Positions 7,695 to 16,559 of a stretch of DNA of 64,000 bases are shown in pieces (the stretch's first letter is position 1; each line of letters opens with the position of its first letter). The notes under the pieces were generated by a model. The model was not told the origin of the DNA and did no database searches. It was given only the letters and a program-made list of their open reading frames with translations. This DNA comes from CAXTPV01 sp965276715 (GTDB lineage Bacteria; Pseudomonadota; Alphaproteobacteria; Acetobacterales; Acetobacteraceae): the NCBI GenBank assembly GCA_965276715.1, contig OZ255622.1:2542001-2606000 (forward strand), in the 5' to 3' direction. A program made the position numbers and the translations under genes.

Positions 7695-9494
7695 TTGCCC
7701 CGGGATTTCGTAGACGAAGCCTTGAGGAAGATAGAAGGAGGCGCCCGACCAGCGTCCTGCGAAACGTCCTCGCTGGATTTCAAGGAGCAAACGGGCTCCA
7801 GGCCGGACCTCGAAAGCGCAATTGCCAAAGCCGCCGTGTGCTTTGCGAACACGGCGGGCGGAGCAATCGTGATCGGGGTGTCGGATAGGGGAATCGGCGC
7901 ACATGCCCTGACGGGTACGGACATGGATGCCGACCATCTCAAGCAGCGACTCCTGGAACTCACGAGACCGTCGATCCTGGCGAATATCGAGGTCCGGAAC
8001 TTCTTCGTGCGCCTCCTGATCGTCAATGTGAACGCCAGTTCCACGGTTCACGCCGATACACAGGGTCGATCGTGGCATCGCGTCAATACCAGCTGTCTCC
8101 CGCTCACGCCGGCCGATCAGGCCAGGATCTCCCAGGAGCGGAGCGGCTTCGATTGGTCCGCTCAGAACTCGCGGCTGCGCTTGGGTGATGTCTCGTCCGA
8201 GGCTCTTCTTGCGGCTCGGGCACTGCTTCGTCGTCTTCCCGATGACCGCCGCCAACTGGCGGCATATTCGAATGAGGATCTTCTCGCGGCTTTGGGCGTG
8301 ACATCGGATCGTGTTCACCTGACCGAAGCCGGGCGTCTTCTGTTCTGCGAAGACGCATCCGCATGGAATGTCATCGCCTATCAATACAAGGCGACGCCAG
8401 GTGGCGAGCCGAGAACCGTCCAGCGACTACCTCCGCCGATGCTCACGGCGTTTGGGCAGGTCATGCAAATCATTGCTGCGAGACAGAGCACAACGCCTGT
8501 TGCGATGCCCAACGGACAGCAGATCAGCATCGAGGACTTTCCGACCATTGCGGTCCGCGAAGCTCTATCAAACGCACTTTGTCATCGAGACTGGCAAGCA
8601 GCAGAGCCGATCGCCGTCGATCATTCCCCAGAAGTATTCTCGGTCACATCGCCTGGGCCGCTCGTCAGCGGCGTCACGCCCGAGAACATTCTGACAATGC
8701 CATCACGACCAAGAAACCGATGCTTGGCAACCGCTGCCCGCACTTTGGGACTTGCCGAGGAGACAGGACGCGGCGTGGACCGCATGTTCCGCGAGACGAT
8801 ACGTTCGGGGAGACAGCCCCCGAACATAGAAGCCTTTCCAGATCGAGCTAGGGTGTCGTTCGTTGGCGGAGCGCCGGACACGAACATCGCCCGCTTTGTC
8901 GCTCGGCTACCGGATGACGAGCGTGAAGACACGGATACGATGTTGTTGCTCTATCACCTGTGCAGGCGACAAACCGTAAACTCTGAAAACTCGGCGGTTT
9001 TCTTGCAGAAGTCAGCCATCGAATCGGAGGCTGTCCTTCGACGTCTCGCGGCTGAGCCTGCAAACCTGCTTGAGACCACAAGGCACTCCAGGAGTAGATC
9101 CCGTACGGTCTACAGATTGCGTGGCGACGTGGTGAAGGGTCTCGGGGCCGCCGTAGCCTATAATCGCCGGACGGTGGACGAGACGGATCGGAAGATCATC
9201 GAGCATGTTCGCGAATACGGGAAGATTACGAACAGGACTCTGCAGAACCTCTTTGACGTTCATGTGTATAGAGCGCGGGATTTGATCTCCAGTCTGCAGC
9301 AACGCGGCATCTTGGCCCGGACGTCGGAGCAAAGCCGTGGGCCGAGGGTCGAGTGGGGACCCGGACCGGGGTTCCCGAAGGGCCGACAGGGCCGGAAGGG
9401 CGCTGTCGAAACCCGACCCGCGGCCCTTCACGCCGATGGAGAGCAACCAGAACTTCCGCTGCGGAAGCCGGAGCATTCCACGCGCGCAAAATGA
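7695..9494 (+). CDS. AlbA_2 (Schlafen-like) domain ATP-binding protein, putative transcriptional regulator
   Basis: A 599-residue protein starting at TTG, immediately after the inverted-repeat operator. Residues about 20-130 match the AlbA_2 fold (SSLDFKEQTG, then AAVCFANTAGGAIVIGVSDRG). Residues about 260-390 carry a GHKL-like ATPase half (AVREALSNALCHRDW, ETGRGVDRMFRE). A winged-helix-like segment follows near 500-550 (ITNRTLQNLFDVHVYRARDLISSLQQRGIL). The family is known as putative ATP-dependent DNA-binding regulators and is often found in mobile or defence contexts. Lower GC than its neighbours and its position beside the 3' end of a tRNA gene suggest horizontal transfer. The start codon is uncertain because TTG is weak. 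Confidence 0.8.
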   Translation: MPRDFVDEALRKIEGGARPASCETSSLDFKEQTGSRPDLESAIAKAAVCFANTAGGAIVIGVSDRGIGAHALTGTDMDADHLKQRLLELTRPSILANIEVRNFFVRLLIVNVNASSTVHADTQGRSWHRVNTSCLPLTPADQARISQERSGFDWSAQNSRLRLGDVSSEALLAARALLRRLPDDRRQLAAYSNEDLLAALGVTSDRVHLTEAGRLLFCEDASAWNVIAYQYKATPGGEPRTVQRLPPPMLTAFGQVMQIIAARQSTTPVAMPNGQQISIEDFPTIAVREALSNALCHRDWQAAEPIAVDHSPEVFSVTSPGPLVSGVTPENILTMPSRPRNRCLATAARTLGLAEETGRGVDRMFRETIRSGRQPPNIEAFPDRARVSFVGGAPDTNIARFVARLPDDEREDTDTMLLLYHLCRRQTVNSENSAVFLQKSAIESEAVLRRLAAEPANLLETTRHSRSRSRTVYRLRGDVVKGLGAAVAYNRRTVDETDRKIIEHVREYGKITNRTLQNLFDVHVYRARDLISSLQQRGILARTSEQSRGPRVEWGPGPGFPKGRQGRKGAVETRPAALHADGEQPELPLRKPEHSTRAK

Positions 9495-9603
9495 GAATTC
9501 CAGACAAGCGCCGGCATTGGCGTCGCCACGAATGCCGCTCTCGACGTCTCGCCCCTAGACTAGATCGCCTCGAGATCGCCGTTCTCGATCAAAATCAACC
9601 GAC

Positions 9604-9917
9604 TGGTGTCCGCGGCGGGATTCGAACCCACGGCCCCAGGATTCAATCCACTTCGGCTTTCGCCGCCGGACCCGCGTCGCACGCGGTGCCGTTCGTGGTC
9701 TGGACTGTCCCTTCACCGTGGACGCCGTCCGGCGTCGTTAGGTGCCGCCCTTCCAGTCTCTACACCTTCCCGCCTGACGGCGGGCTTGGCTCGGGATCGG
9801 CACCGTGCGAGCGCACGAAGCGTTCCCCGACTTTGAGCGGATCCACGGTGCCGTTTCCGGACACCGCGCCCAATTCGATCAGGAATCCTGTGCTCTATCC
9901 TGCTGAGCTACGCGGAC
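9604..9917 (-). tRNA. tRNA-Arg(CCT), split by a group I intron
   Basis: On the minus strand, the 5' exon (9917-9881, 37 nt) gives acceptor GTCCGCG, D arm GCTC/GAGC and anticodon half-stem CAGGA followed by TTCCT. The 3' exon (9643-9604, 40 nt) gives AA, TCCTG, a T arm GTGGG-TTCGAAT-CCCGC, acceptor CGCGGAC and encoded ACCA. Joined, all four stems pair and the 7-base anticodon loop reads TTCCTAA, anticodon CCT, reading AGG. The break falls after anticodon position 36. Alphaproteobacterial tRNA-Arg(CCU) genes are a known home for subgroup IC3 introns. Confidence 0.92.
9644..9880 (-). ncRNA. self-splicing group I intron (IC3-like) in tRNA-Arg(CCT)
   Basis: The intron is 237 nt. The 5' splice site follows a U and the last intron base is G, as group I introns require. 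The internal guide GGG pairs with the exon end CCU, with U-G at the splice site, across a 9-base loop. P2 follows directly: CGGTGTC and GGCACCG closed by a GGAAA-type loop. The core contains AAGGTGTAGAGACT and GGTGAAGGGACAGTCCAG, which match the P7/P8 region of the Azoarcus tRNA-Ile intron as I recall it. A terminal GGCGAAAGCC hairpin suits P9. No homing endonuclease reading frame is present. Confidence 0.88.
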
Positions 9918-10002
9918 CTCGTCGGTCTGACGGGCCGCACCATAGCGCCGCCGCCGGGTGCTGCAAGAGCCGAGCGGCCTGCGGCAAGGCGCCGGTGGAG
10001 CG

Positions 10003-11019
10003 TCATCCGCGCGCCCTGGCCGCCGCCTGGCGGGCGACGGTCGCGAGCAGGTGGCGGCAGAGCGCGAAGTCGGGGGCGCCGGTCTGCTTGCAGGCGAGCT
10101 CGGTCCGGTTGGTCTCGCTCGCCGCCCGTTCAAGCTGATCGACCGTCCACAGGCCGAGCGCGCGGGTGAAGGCGGGCTGGCGCTTGTAGAACACCGGCGG
10201 GCGCGCCGCCCGGGTGGCGTCCGACGGCGAGACGCCCTCGGTCTCGACGGCGATGCGGGCCGCCCGCAATTTGTGGAAATGATAGAGCAGGGAACGGGCG
10301 ATCTGGACCGGTGCGGCGCCGTCGGCGATGGCGCGCTCGATGGCGCGGTCGGCGGCCGGGATGTCGCCCACGGTGGCGGCGTGGAAGGCGTCGTCGAGGG
10401 AAAGCGCGGAGGCGTCGGCCACGCACGCCTCGACGGCACCGAGATCGATGTGGGCGGACTCGCCGACATAGAGCACCAGCTTCTCGACCTCGCCGCGAGC
10501 GGCCGCGCGATCGGCGCCCAGCTGGTCGGTGAGCGAGGCGAGCGCGTCGGCGTCGATCCGGCAGCCCTCCCGCTCGATCATCTGGCGCAGGGTCGCGGCG
10601 AGCTGGCGCCCTTCCTCGGGATAGCAGGAGATCACCGCGGTGGTCTTGCCCGCCTCGAGCGACGCGCGGAGCTTCGAGCGGGCCGGCAGGGACGACGCCT
10701 CGATCACGACCAGGCTGTCCGCGTTCGCCCGCAGCACCCGCTCGACCGGCGCCAGCAGCGACTCGACGGCGTCGCGGACGCGGATCACCCGCCGGCCGCC
10801 GATCAGGGACAGCGCGGTCGCCTCCTCCTCGAGACGGTCGTGGGTGTCGCGCTCGAGTGACGCCACGCGAAAGGCGTCGTCGAGGCTGCCGGCGACGGCG
10901 CGGGTCAGCCGGTTGGCGCGCTCGCGCACCAGGCCGGCATCATCGCCATGCAGCAGGACGACCCGGCAGGCGCCGGGGTCGGACAGGAAGCGCTCGATGC
11001 CGCGCGCGTCGAGCTTCAA
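10003..11019 (-). CDS. holA: DNA polymerase III subunit delta
   Basis: A 338-residue clamp-loader subunit; it opens the sliding clamp during replisome loading. Family features: an N-terminal RecA-like but Walker-defective domain (CRVVLLHGDDAGLVRERA, then DSLVVIEASSLPARSKLR), a middle helical domain (LVLYVGESAHI, SLDDAFHAATVGD) and a C-terminal collar domain (LLYHFHKLRAARI, PVFYKRQPAFTRALGLW). The start is TTG overlapping the lptE stop (TTGA), implying coupling in the leuS-lptE-holA operon. Length matches the family. It ends about 85 bases before the tRNA-Arg gene. Confidence 0.92.
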   Translation of the reverse strand: MKLDARGIERFLSDPGACRVVLLHGDDAGLVRERANRLTRAVAGSLDDAFRVASLERDTHDRLEEEATALSLIGGRRVIRVRDAVESLLAPVERVLRANADSLVVIEASSLPARSKLRASLEAGKTTAVISCYPEEGRQLAATLRQMIEREGCRIDADALASLTDQLGADRAAARGEVEKLVLYVGESAHIDLGAVEACVADASALSLDDAFHAATVGDIPAADRAIERAIADGAAPVQIARSLLYHFHKLRAARIAVETEGVSPSDATRAARPPVFYKRQPAFTRALGLWTVDQLERAASETNRTELACKQTGAPDFALCRHLLATVARQAAARARG

Positions 11020-11564
11020 GCGGGCGGTCGCGCCTGCGTTGCGTCAGGGCGCGCTTGTGCCCGGGCCTCGTCATGGCGCTTGAACCAGGCGGCGAGCTGC
11101 AGCGTGATCTCGTCGGCGAGGTTGGCGGCAAGCCGGGTCTGGGTGGTCTCGCCGGACATCGTGCTCTGGAAATATTGCTGATCGATGTTGTCGAAGCCGT
11201 CCACCGTGCGCGCGCTGCTGTTGGCGAGGATGACGGGCGCGATGCCGACGGTGCGCAACGTCCAGTTCGCGGTGCCGACCTCGCGGGTGAAGGTCGTCGA
11301 GTTGTCGGGCTGCACGGCAATCCCCGATGCGCTGAGACTGGGCGCGACATCGAGCTGGTAGAGGGCCGACGTGCCCGAGGCGGGGTTCTGCAGGTCTTCC
11401 TGCAGCGCCTCGCGAAGCTGCTGGCCGTAACGGCCGCCGATGTTGTTGACATAGATCGACGGCAGATCGGCCGGCCCGCCGGGCCCGCGCGCATAGAGGG
11501 GCTCGAAGCCGCAGCCGGCGAGCCACAGCAGCAGCAGGACCGCCGGGCGTGGACCGCCGGTCAT
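11016..11564 (-). CDS. lptE: LPS-assembly lipoprotein LptE
   Basis: A 182-residue lipoprotein with lipobox LAGC near residue 18 followed by GFEPLYA, the hallmark of LptE. LptE plugs and helps assemble the LptD barrel that inserts LPS in the outer membrane. Downstream come IYVNNIGGRYGQQLREALQE and a C-terminal strand-helix part ending in a charged tail. ATG overlaps the leuS stop (ATGA). The leuS-lptE-holA order is conserved in alphaproteobacteria and strengthens the call. Confidence 0.88.
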   Translation of the reverse strand: MTGGPRPAVLLLLWLAGCGFEPLYARGPGGPADLPSIYVNNIGGRYGQQLREALQEDLQNPASGTSALYQLDVAPSLSASGIAVQPDNSTTFTREVGTANWTLRTVGIAPVILANSSARTVDGFDNIDQQYFQSTMSGETTQTRLAANLADEITLQLAAWFKRHDEARAQARPDATQARPPA

Positions 11565-14140
11565 GCCGGAGCCAGCACGAAATTGACGATCCGGCCGGGG
11601 ATGTGGATGCGCTTGACGATGCGCCGTCCCTCCAGGAGGCGGGCGACGTTGGGTTCACGCTCCGCCGCCGACAGCACGTGGGCTTCGGGCGCGTCGACCG
11701 CCATCTCGACGGTGCCGCGCAGCTTGCCGCCGATCTGGATCGCCATCGTGATCCTGGTGCGGACCAGGAGCTCGGGGTCGGCCTCGGGATAGGCGCGCTC
11801 GGCCGCGAGGGGGCTGTCCGGTTCGAGTCGGGCGACGATGTCCTCGGCGAGATGCGGGATGATGGGTGCGGCGAGCAGGGCGGCGGACAGGGCGGCCTCG
11901 CGCCGGGCCCAGGCGAGGTCGGGGGTGTCGGGCGCGCGTTCCGCGTCGGCCATGGCGGAGGCGAGCTCGTGGAGCCTGGCCACCGCCACGTTGAAGCCGA
12001 AGCCCTCGATGGCCTCGGTGACGGCGGCGATGGTGCGGTGGGTGGTGTGCCGGAGCGTGTCGGCGGCCTCGCCGAACCGGCCGGGCTTGCCGAGGGCCGG
12101 CAGGCGGGCGGCGGCATCCGCCAGGCGGTGCAGCTTCTGGATGAAGCGCCACGCGCCGGCGACACCGGCCTCGGTCCATTCGAGGTCGCGTTCGGGCGGG
12201 TTGTCGGAGACCATGAACCAGCGCGCGGTGTCCGCACCGTAGCGCTCCAGGATCGCGGACGGCTCGATCACGTTGCGCCGCGACTTGCTCATCTTCTCGA
12301 CCCGGCCGACCGCGACAAGCGCGCCGGTGCCGGCGCGGGTGGCGCCGCCTTCGGTCCGCTCGATCTCCTCGGGATAGAGCCAGCCCTCGTCGTCGCGATA
12401 GGTCTCGTGGGTGACCATGCCCTGGGTGAAGAGGCCGGCGAAGGGTTCGTCGATGCCGAGATGGCCGGCCTGCTTCATCGCGCGGGTGAAGAAGCGGGCA
12501 TAGAGCAGATGCAGGATCGCGTGCTCGACCCCGCCGACATACTGGTCGACCGGCAGCCAGGCGTCGGCGGCGGCGCGGTCGACCGGGACGGTCGCGCGCG
12601 GCGAGCAGAAGCGGGCGAAATACCAGGCGCTGTCGACGAAGGTGTCGAGCGTGTCGGTCTCGCGCGTGGCCTGGGCGCCGCAGGACGGGCAGGCCACGTG
12701 CTTCCATGTCGGATGGTGGTCGAGCGGATTGCCCGGCACGTCGAAGCGCAGGTCGGACGGCAGGCGGACCGGAAGCTGCGCGCGCGGCACGGGGATGACG
12801 CCGCAGGCGGGACAGTGGATGACGGGGATCGGGCAGCCCCAGGGGCGCTGGCGCGAGACGCCCCAGTCGCGCAGGCGCCAGTTGACCACGCCCTCGCCGG
12901 CGCCGATCGCCTCGAGGCGCTCGATGGCGGCGCGCTTGGCGTCCGCGGTCGGGAGGCCGTCGAGGAAGCCCGACGCGATGATGTCGCCCGGGCCGGTGTA
13001 GGCGGCTTGCGTCACGTCGGCGGGCTCGCCGTCCGCTGTCGCGATGACGGAGCGGATCGGCAGCGCGTATTTCGTCGCGAACTCGTGGTCGCGTTCGTCA
13101 TGGCCGGGACAGCCGAAGACGGCGCCGGTGCCGTAGCCGGCGAGCACGAAATTGGCGATCCAGACCGGGAATGCGGCGCCCTCGATGAAGGGGTGGGCGA
13201 CGCGAAGGCCGGTGTCGTAGCCCTGCTTCTCGGCGGTCTCGATGACGGCCTCGCTGGTGCCGAGACGGCGGCACTCGGCCACGAACGACGCGGCGGCGGG
13301 ATCGCGTCCGGCGCAGGCCGCCGCGAGCTTGTGCTCGGCGGCGATGGCGATGAACGACATGCCGAACAGCGTGTCGGGCCGGGTGGTGTAGACCTCGACG
13401 GTTTCCGCCGATCCCACGATCGGAAAGCGGACGCGCGCGCCCTCGCTGCGGCCGATCCATTTCTCCTGCATCAGGCGCACGCGCTCGGGCCAGCGGTCGA
13501 GCGTCGCGAGGCCGTCGAGCAGTTCGCCCGCGAAGGCGGTGATGCGGAAGAACCATTGCGACAGGCGGCGTGTCTCGATCCCGGCGCCCGACCGCCAGCC
13601 GCGGCCGTCGATCACCTGCTCGTTGGCGAGCACGGTCTGATCGACCGGATCCCAATTGACCAGGCTCTCGCGCCGGTAGGCGAGATCGAGGCCCAGCAGG
13701 TCGAGGAACAGCGCCTGCTGCTGGCCGTAATATTCGGGATCGCAGGTCGCGAACTCCCGGTCCCAATCCACCGCGAGGCCGATCGGCGCCAGCGCCTCGC
13801 GCATCGCCGCGATGTTGGCGTAGGTCCAGTCGGCGGGGCTGACGCCGCGATCGCGGGCCGCGTTCTCGGCCGGCAGGCCGAACGCGTCCCAGCCCATCGG
13901 GTGCAGCACGAGATGGCCGCGGGCCCGCTTGTAGCGGGCGATGATGTCGCCGATCGCATAGTTGCGGACGTGGCCCATGTGGATGCGGCCCGACGGATAC
14001 GGAAACATGTCGAGCGCGTAATAGGTGCGGGCGTCCGGGGGTGGGACGTCGGGGACGGCGAAGCAGCGCCGTTCGGCCCAGACCGACTGCCAGTGGCGCT
14101 CGACGGCGCGGGGCTCGTAGGGCCGGGTCTCGGCGTCCAT
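11561..14140 (-). CDS. leuS: leucyl-tRNA synthetase
   Basis: An 859-residue class I aminoacyl-tRNA synthetase of the usual bacterial length. The HIGH-type motif is HMGHVRNY near residue 55 and the KMSKS loop is KMSKSRRN near residue 610. The editing domain (CP1) with its TTRPDT motif spans about 230-430. A zinc-like CPAC/CPSC pair lies near 450-500. The C-terminal anticodon-binding helices and the small LRGTVEMAVDAPE tail domain are intact. It is the second gene of a minus-strand block behind the DUF3576 lipoprotein (10-base gap) and overlaps lptE by four bases. Confidence 0.97.
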   Translation of the reverse strand: MDAETRPYEPRAVERHWQSVWAERRCFAVPDVPPPDARTYYALDMFPYPSGRIHMGHVRNYAIGDIIARYKRARGHLVLHPMGWDAFGLPAENAARDRGVSPADWTYANIAAMREALAPIGLAVDWDREFATCDPEYYGQQQALFLDLLGLDLAYRRESLVNWDPVDQTVLANEQVIDGRGWRSGAGIETRRLSQWFFRITAFAGELLDGLATLDRWPERVRLMQEKWIGRSEGARVRFPIVGSAETVEVYTTRPDTLFGMSFIAIAAEHKLAAACAGRDPAAASFVAECRRLGTSEAVIETAEKQGYDTGLRVAHPFIEGAAFPVWIANFVLAGYGTGAVFGCPGHDERDHEFATKYALPIRSVIATADGEPADVTQAAYTGPGDIIASGFLDGLPTADAKRAAIERLEAIGAGEGVVNWRLRDWGVSRQRPWGCPIPVIHCPACGVIPVPRAQLPVRLPSDLRFDVPGNPLDHHPTWKHVACPSCGAQATRETDTLDTFVDSAWYFARFCSPRATVPVDRAAADAWLPVDQYVGGVEHAILHLLYARFFTRAMKQAGHLGIDEPFAGLFTQGMVTHETYRDDEGWLYPEEIERTEGGATRAGTGALVAVGRVEKMSKSRRNVIEPSAILERYGADTARWFMVSDNPPERDLEWTEAGVAGAWRFIQKLHRLADAAARLPALGKPGRFGEAADTLRHTTHRTIAAVTEAIEGFGFNVAVARLHELASAMADAERAPDTPDLAWARREAALSAALLAAPIIPHLAEDIVARLEPDSPLAAERAYPEADPELLVRTRITMAIQIGGKLRGTVEMAVDAPEAHVLSAAEREPNVARLLEGRRIVKRIHIPGRIVNFVLAPA

Positions 14141-14150
14141 CCGGGACGGC

Positions 14151-14633
14151 TCAGCCGGACGCGCCGGCGCGCAGCTCGCGGGCGCGCACCAGCACCTTGT
14201 TGGTGATGTCGGGCGCGGTGTCGGGGGCGACGGACGCGTCCACCCACTGGCCGTCCTGCATGACCTGCCGGAAGACGGCGACGCGCACGTCGTTGGCGGC
14301 CAGCGTGCGGCCGAGCACGTAGGCCTCGGCCTTGAAGCGCTCGCCGCTGACGGTGGGCGGGGTATACCATTCGGTGATGATGACGCCGCCGATCGGGTCG
14401 GCGGAGGCGAACGGCATGAAGCTCAGCACGTCGATCGCGCCGCGCCAGAGATAGGCGTTCACGCCGCCCTGGTCGGGCGTCGCCGCGGCGAGCTCGGACG
14501 AGCGGTCGGTGTTGCCGAGCAGGTGGCCCTTGTCGGGCACCGCGAGCGCGTTGTCGGTTCCGCCGCTCCCGCAGGCGGCGAGCAGCGCGCACGCGAGGAG
14601 TGCCGCGCAAGCTGTGACCCCGGTCGATCGCAT
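14151..14633 (-). CDS. DUF3576 family lipoprotein
   Basis: A 160-residue exported protein with a lipobox LAACG near residue 20. The mature part (AYLWRGAIDVLSFMPFASADPIGGV, then WYTPPTVSGERFKAEAYVLG) is characteristic of DUF3576. Its function is unknown. It sits immediately upstream of leuS in many alphaproteobacteria and is the first gene of this four-gene minus-strand block, so an envelope role alongside LptE is plausible but inferred. Confidence 0.85.
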   Translation of the reverse strand: MRSTGVTACAALLACALLAACGSGGTDNALAVPDKGHLLGNTDRSSELAAATPDQGGVNAYLWRGAIDVLSFMPFASADPIGGVIITEWYTPPTVSGERFKAEAYVLGRTLAANDVRVAVFRQVMQDGQWVDASVAPDTAPDITNKVLVRARELRAGASG

Positions 14634-14749
14634 CCTAGCCTCCGTCCGCGCCGCGCGCCCGCGGCCAAGAGCGGGTCTGTCTAGCCCGCGCGGCCCTGCT
14701 CGCCAAGCGAGCGGGCTGATAGCATGGGACGGGAACCTGGAGCGGAACC

Positions 14750-16189
14750 ATGGGTGACTTCGAGACGGTGATCAAAGGCGGGATCGTGGTGACGGCGCTC
14801 GAACAGTTCCGCGCCGATATCGGCATCACGGGCGGGCGGATCGAAGCCGTCGGTCTCGACCTCGCGGGCGCGTCGGTGATCGAGGCCGACGGGCTGCTGG
14901 TGCTGCCGGGCGGCGTGGACAGCCATTGCCATATCGAGCAGTTGCGCGCCGACGGCACCGCGGACGAGGAGAGCTTCGAGACCGCGAGCCGGTCGGCGCT
15001 GGCGGGCGGGACGACGACCGCGATCACGTTCTCGACCCAGTTCAAGGGACGGCCGATCGGACCGTCGCTCGCGGAGTACCGGCGTCGCGCGCAGGCCGCG
15101 ATCATCGACGTCGCGTTCCATCAGATCGTGACCGATCCGACGGACGCGGTGATCGATGAGGAGATCCCGGCCCTGGTGGCGGGCGGCATACGCAGCCTGA
15201 AGGTGTTCCTCACCTACGATCCGCTGCATGTCGACGATCGCGGCCTGCTGCGCGTGCTGGCCGCGGCGCGGCGGGCGGGGGCGCTGGTGACGGTGCACTG
15301 CGAGAACCATGACGGGATCGGCTGGCGGACCGAGGCGCTGCTCGCGGACGGGAAGAGCGCGCCCGCCTACCACGCCTGGTCGCGGCCGGTGGTGCTGGAG
15401 CGCGAGGCGACGTTCCGGGCGATCGCGCTGGCCGAGTTCGTCGACCAGCCGATCCAGGTTTTCCACGTCTCGTGCGCGGAGGTGGCGGACGAGATCGCGC
15501 GGGCGCAGGCACGCGGCAATCGGGTCTGGGCGGAGACCTGCCCGCAGTATTTGACGCTGACCGCGTCCGACATGGACCGGCCCGGGTTCGAGGGGGCGAA
15601 GTTCATGTGCAGTCCGCCGCCGCGCGGGCCGCACGCGGCGGCGGGGCTGTGGTCGGCGATCCGGCGCGGCACGATCGACATCGTCTCGTCCGACCATAGC
15701 GGGTTCCGCATGGACGGGCCGAGGGGCAAGCGGATGAACGGGGATGCGCCGTTCCGGGACATCCCGAACGGCATCCCGGGCCTGGCCGCACGGCTGCCGC
15801 TGCTGTTCAGCGAGGGCGTGTCGGCCGGCCGGATCACGGCGAGCCAGTTCGTGGCGCTGACCGCGTTCAATCCGGCGCGGCTGTTCGGCTTGCGGACGAA
15901 AGGGCGGATCACGCCGGGGGCCGACGCCGATCTCGTGCTGTGGGATCCGCGCCGGGAGGTGGTTCTGACCAACGCGCTGATGCAGCACGCGATCGACTAC
16001 ACGCCCTACGAGGGGAGGACGGTGACGGGCTGGCCGGTGCTGACGGTGCGTCGCGGGGTCGAGGTCATGCGCGATGGCGTGGTGACGGCCGCGGCGGGCA
16101 GCGGGCGCTACTTGCCGTGCGGGCCGTACGACTTCATCAAGCCGACGGGCAGGTTGGCGGACGGCTTCGACGCATCGGCGTTCGCCTGA
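14750..16189 (+). CDS. dihydropyrimidinase / D-hydantoinase
   Basis: A 479-residue amidohydrolase that opens dihydropyrimidine or hydantoin rings. Metal ligands are visible in order: DSHCHIEQ (HxH) near residue 60, the carboxylated-Lys position in SLKVFLTYD near 152, HCEN near 184, HVSCAE near 240, and Asp in VSSDHSG near 318. Length fits the family. The gene stands alone; no carbamoylase, transporter or other pyrimidine-catabolism gene is adjacent. A GAACCATGG context at 14746 gives a weak ribosome site, with GGAGCGGAACC upstream. Confidence 0.9.
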   Translation: MGDFETVIKGGIVVTALEQFRADIGITGGRIEAVGLDLAGASVIEADGLLVLPGGVDSHCHIEQLRADGTADEESFETASRSALAGGTTTAITFSTQFKGRPIGPSLAEYRRRAQAAIIDVAFHQIVTDPTDAVIDEEIPALVAGGIRSLKVFLTYDPLHVDDRGLLRVLAAARRAGALVTVHCENHDGIGWRTEALLADGKSAPAYHAWSRPVVLEREATFRAIALAEFVDQPIQVFHVSCAEVADEIARAQARGNRVWAETCPQYLTLTASDMDRPGFEGAKFMCSPPPRGPHAAAGLWSAIRRGTIDIVSSDHSGFRMDGPRGKRMNGDAPFRDIPNGIPGLAARLPLLFSEGVSAGRITASQFVALTAFNPARLFGLRTKGRITPGADADLVLWDPRREVVLTNALMQHAIDYTPYEGRTVTGWPVLTVRRGVEVMRDGVVTAAAGSGRYLPCGPYDFIKPTGRLADGFDASAFA

Positions 16190-16225
16190 GACGTCCAGGA
16201 AGGTGCCTGTTGGCTCCTCCGAAGG

Positions 16226-16468
16226 TCAATCCCGTAGTTCCAGTCGACGTTCGATACGATCGACCCTCTCGGCGAGCTCGTGGACGCGATCGGATGTCGA
16301 GGCGGCGCTCATGGCGTCGGCGACCGCTTCGCGCCTCATGCTGAGCTGGGTGTCCCGGACCGTCGAGGTGAGGTGGTGGAGCTCGTCGAGGCGTCGTTTC
16401 AGCGTGCCAATGTCGGCGCGCATCTCGCGCAGCATGGCGAGAACCAGGTTGTCGGGCGTGTCGCTCAT
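16226..16468 (-). CDS. small coiled-coil protein (80 aa)
   Basis: A charged, almost fully helical protein with heptad spacing (LREMRADIGTLKRRLDELHHL, HELAERVDRIERRLEL). The N-terminus MSDTPDNLVLAMLREMR resembles small helical proteins found widely in alphaproteobacteria, but I cannot name a function. A GGAGGGAGCC sequence upstream is a good ribosome binding site. It converges with the dihydropyrimidinase gene. Confidence 0.65.
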   Translation of the reverse strand: MSDTPDNLVLAMLREMRADIGTLKRRLDELHHLTSTVRDTQLSMRREAVADAMSAASTSDRVHELAERVDRIERRLELRD

Positions 16469-16559
16469 CGCAGGCTCCCTCCGATCGTGGTGCTCGGCAT
16501 CGTTGTAGCGTCTCCCGTCCAGGTCGGAAACGGTGCCCTCGCGACCTCGGCTTCCCGGG

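Noticed and set aside
11549..14206. 885-residue plus-strand open frame opposite leuS
   Set aside because: It mirrors leuS exactly, has Arg/Gly/Asp-rich shadow composition, and leuS is complete with all motifs. High GC creates such antisense frames throughout the window.
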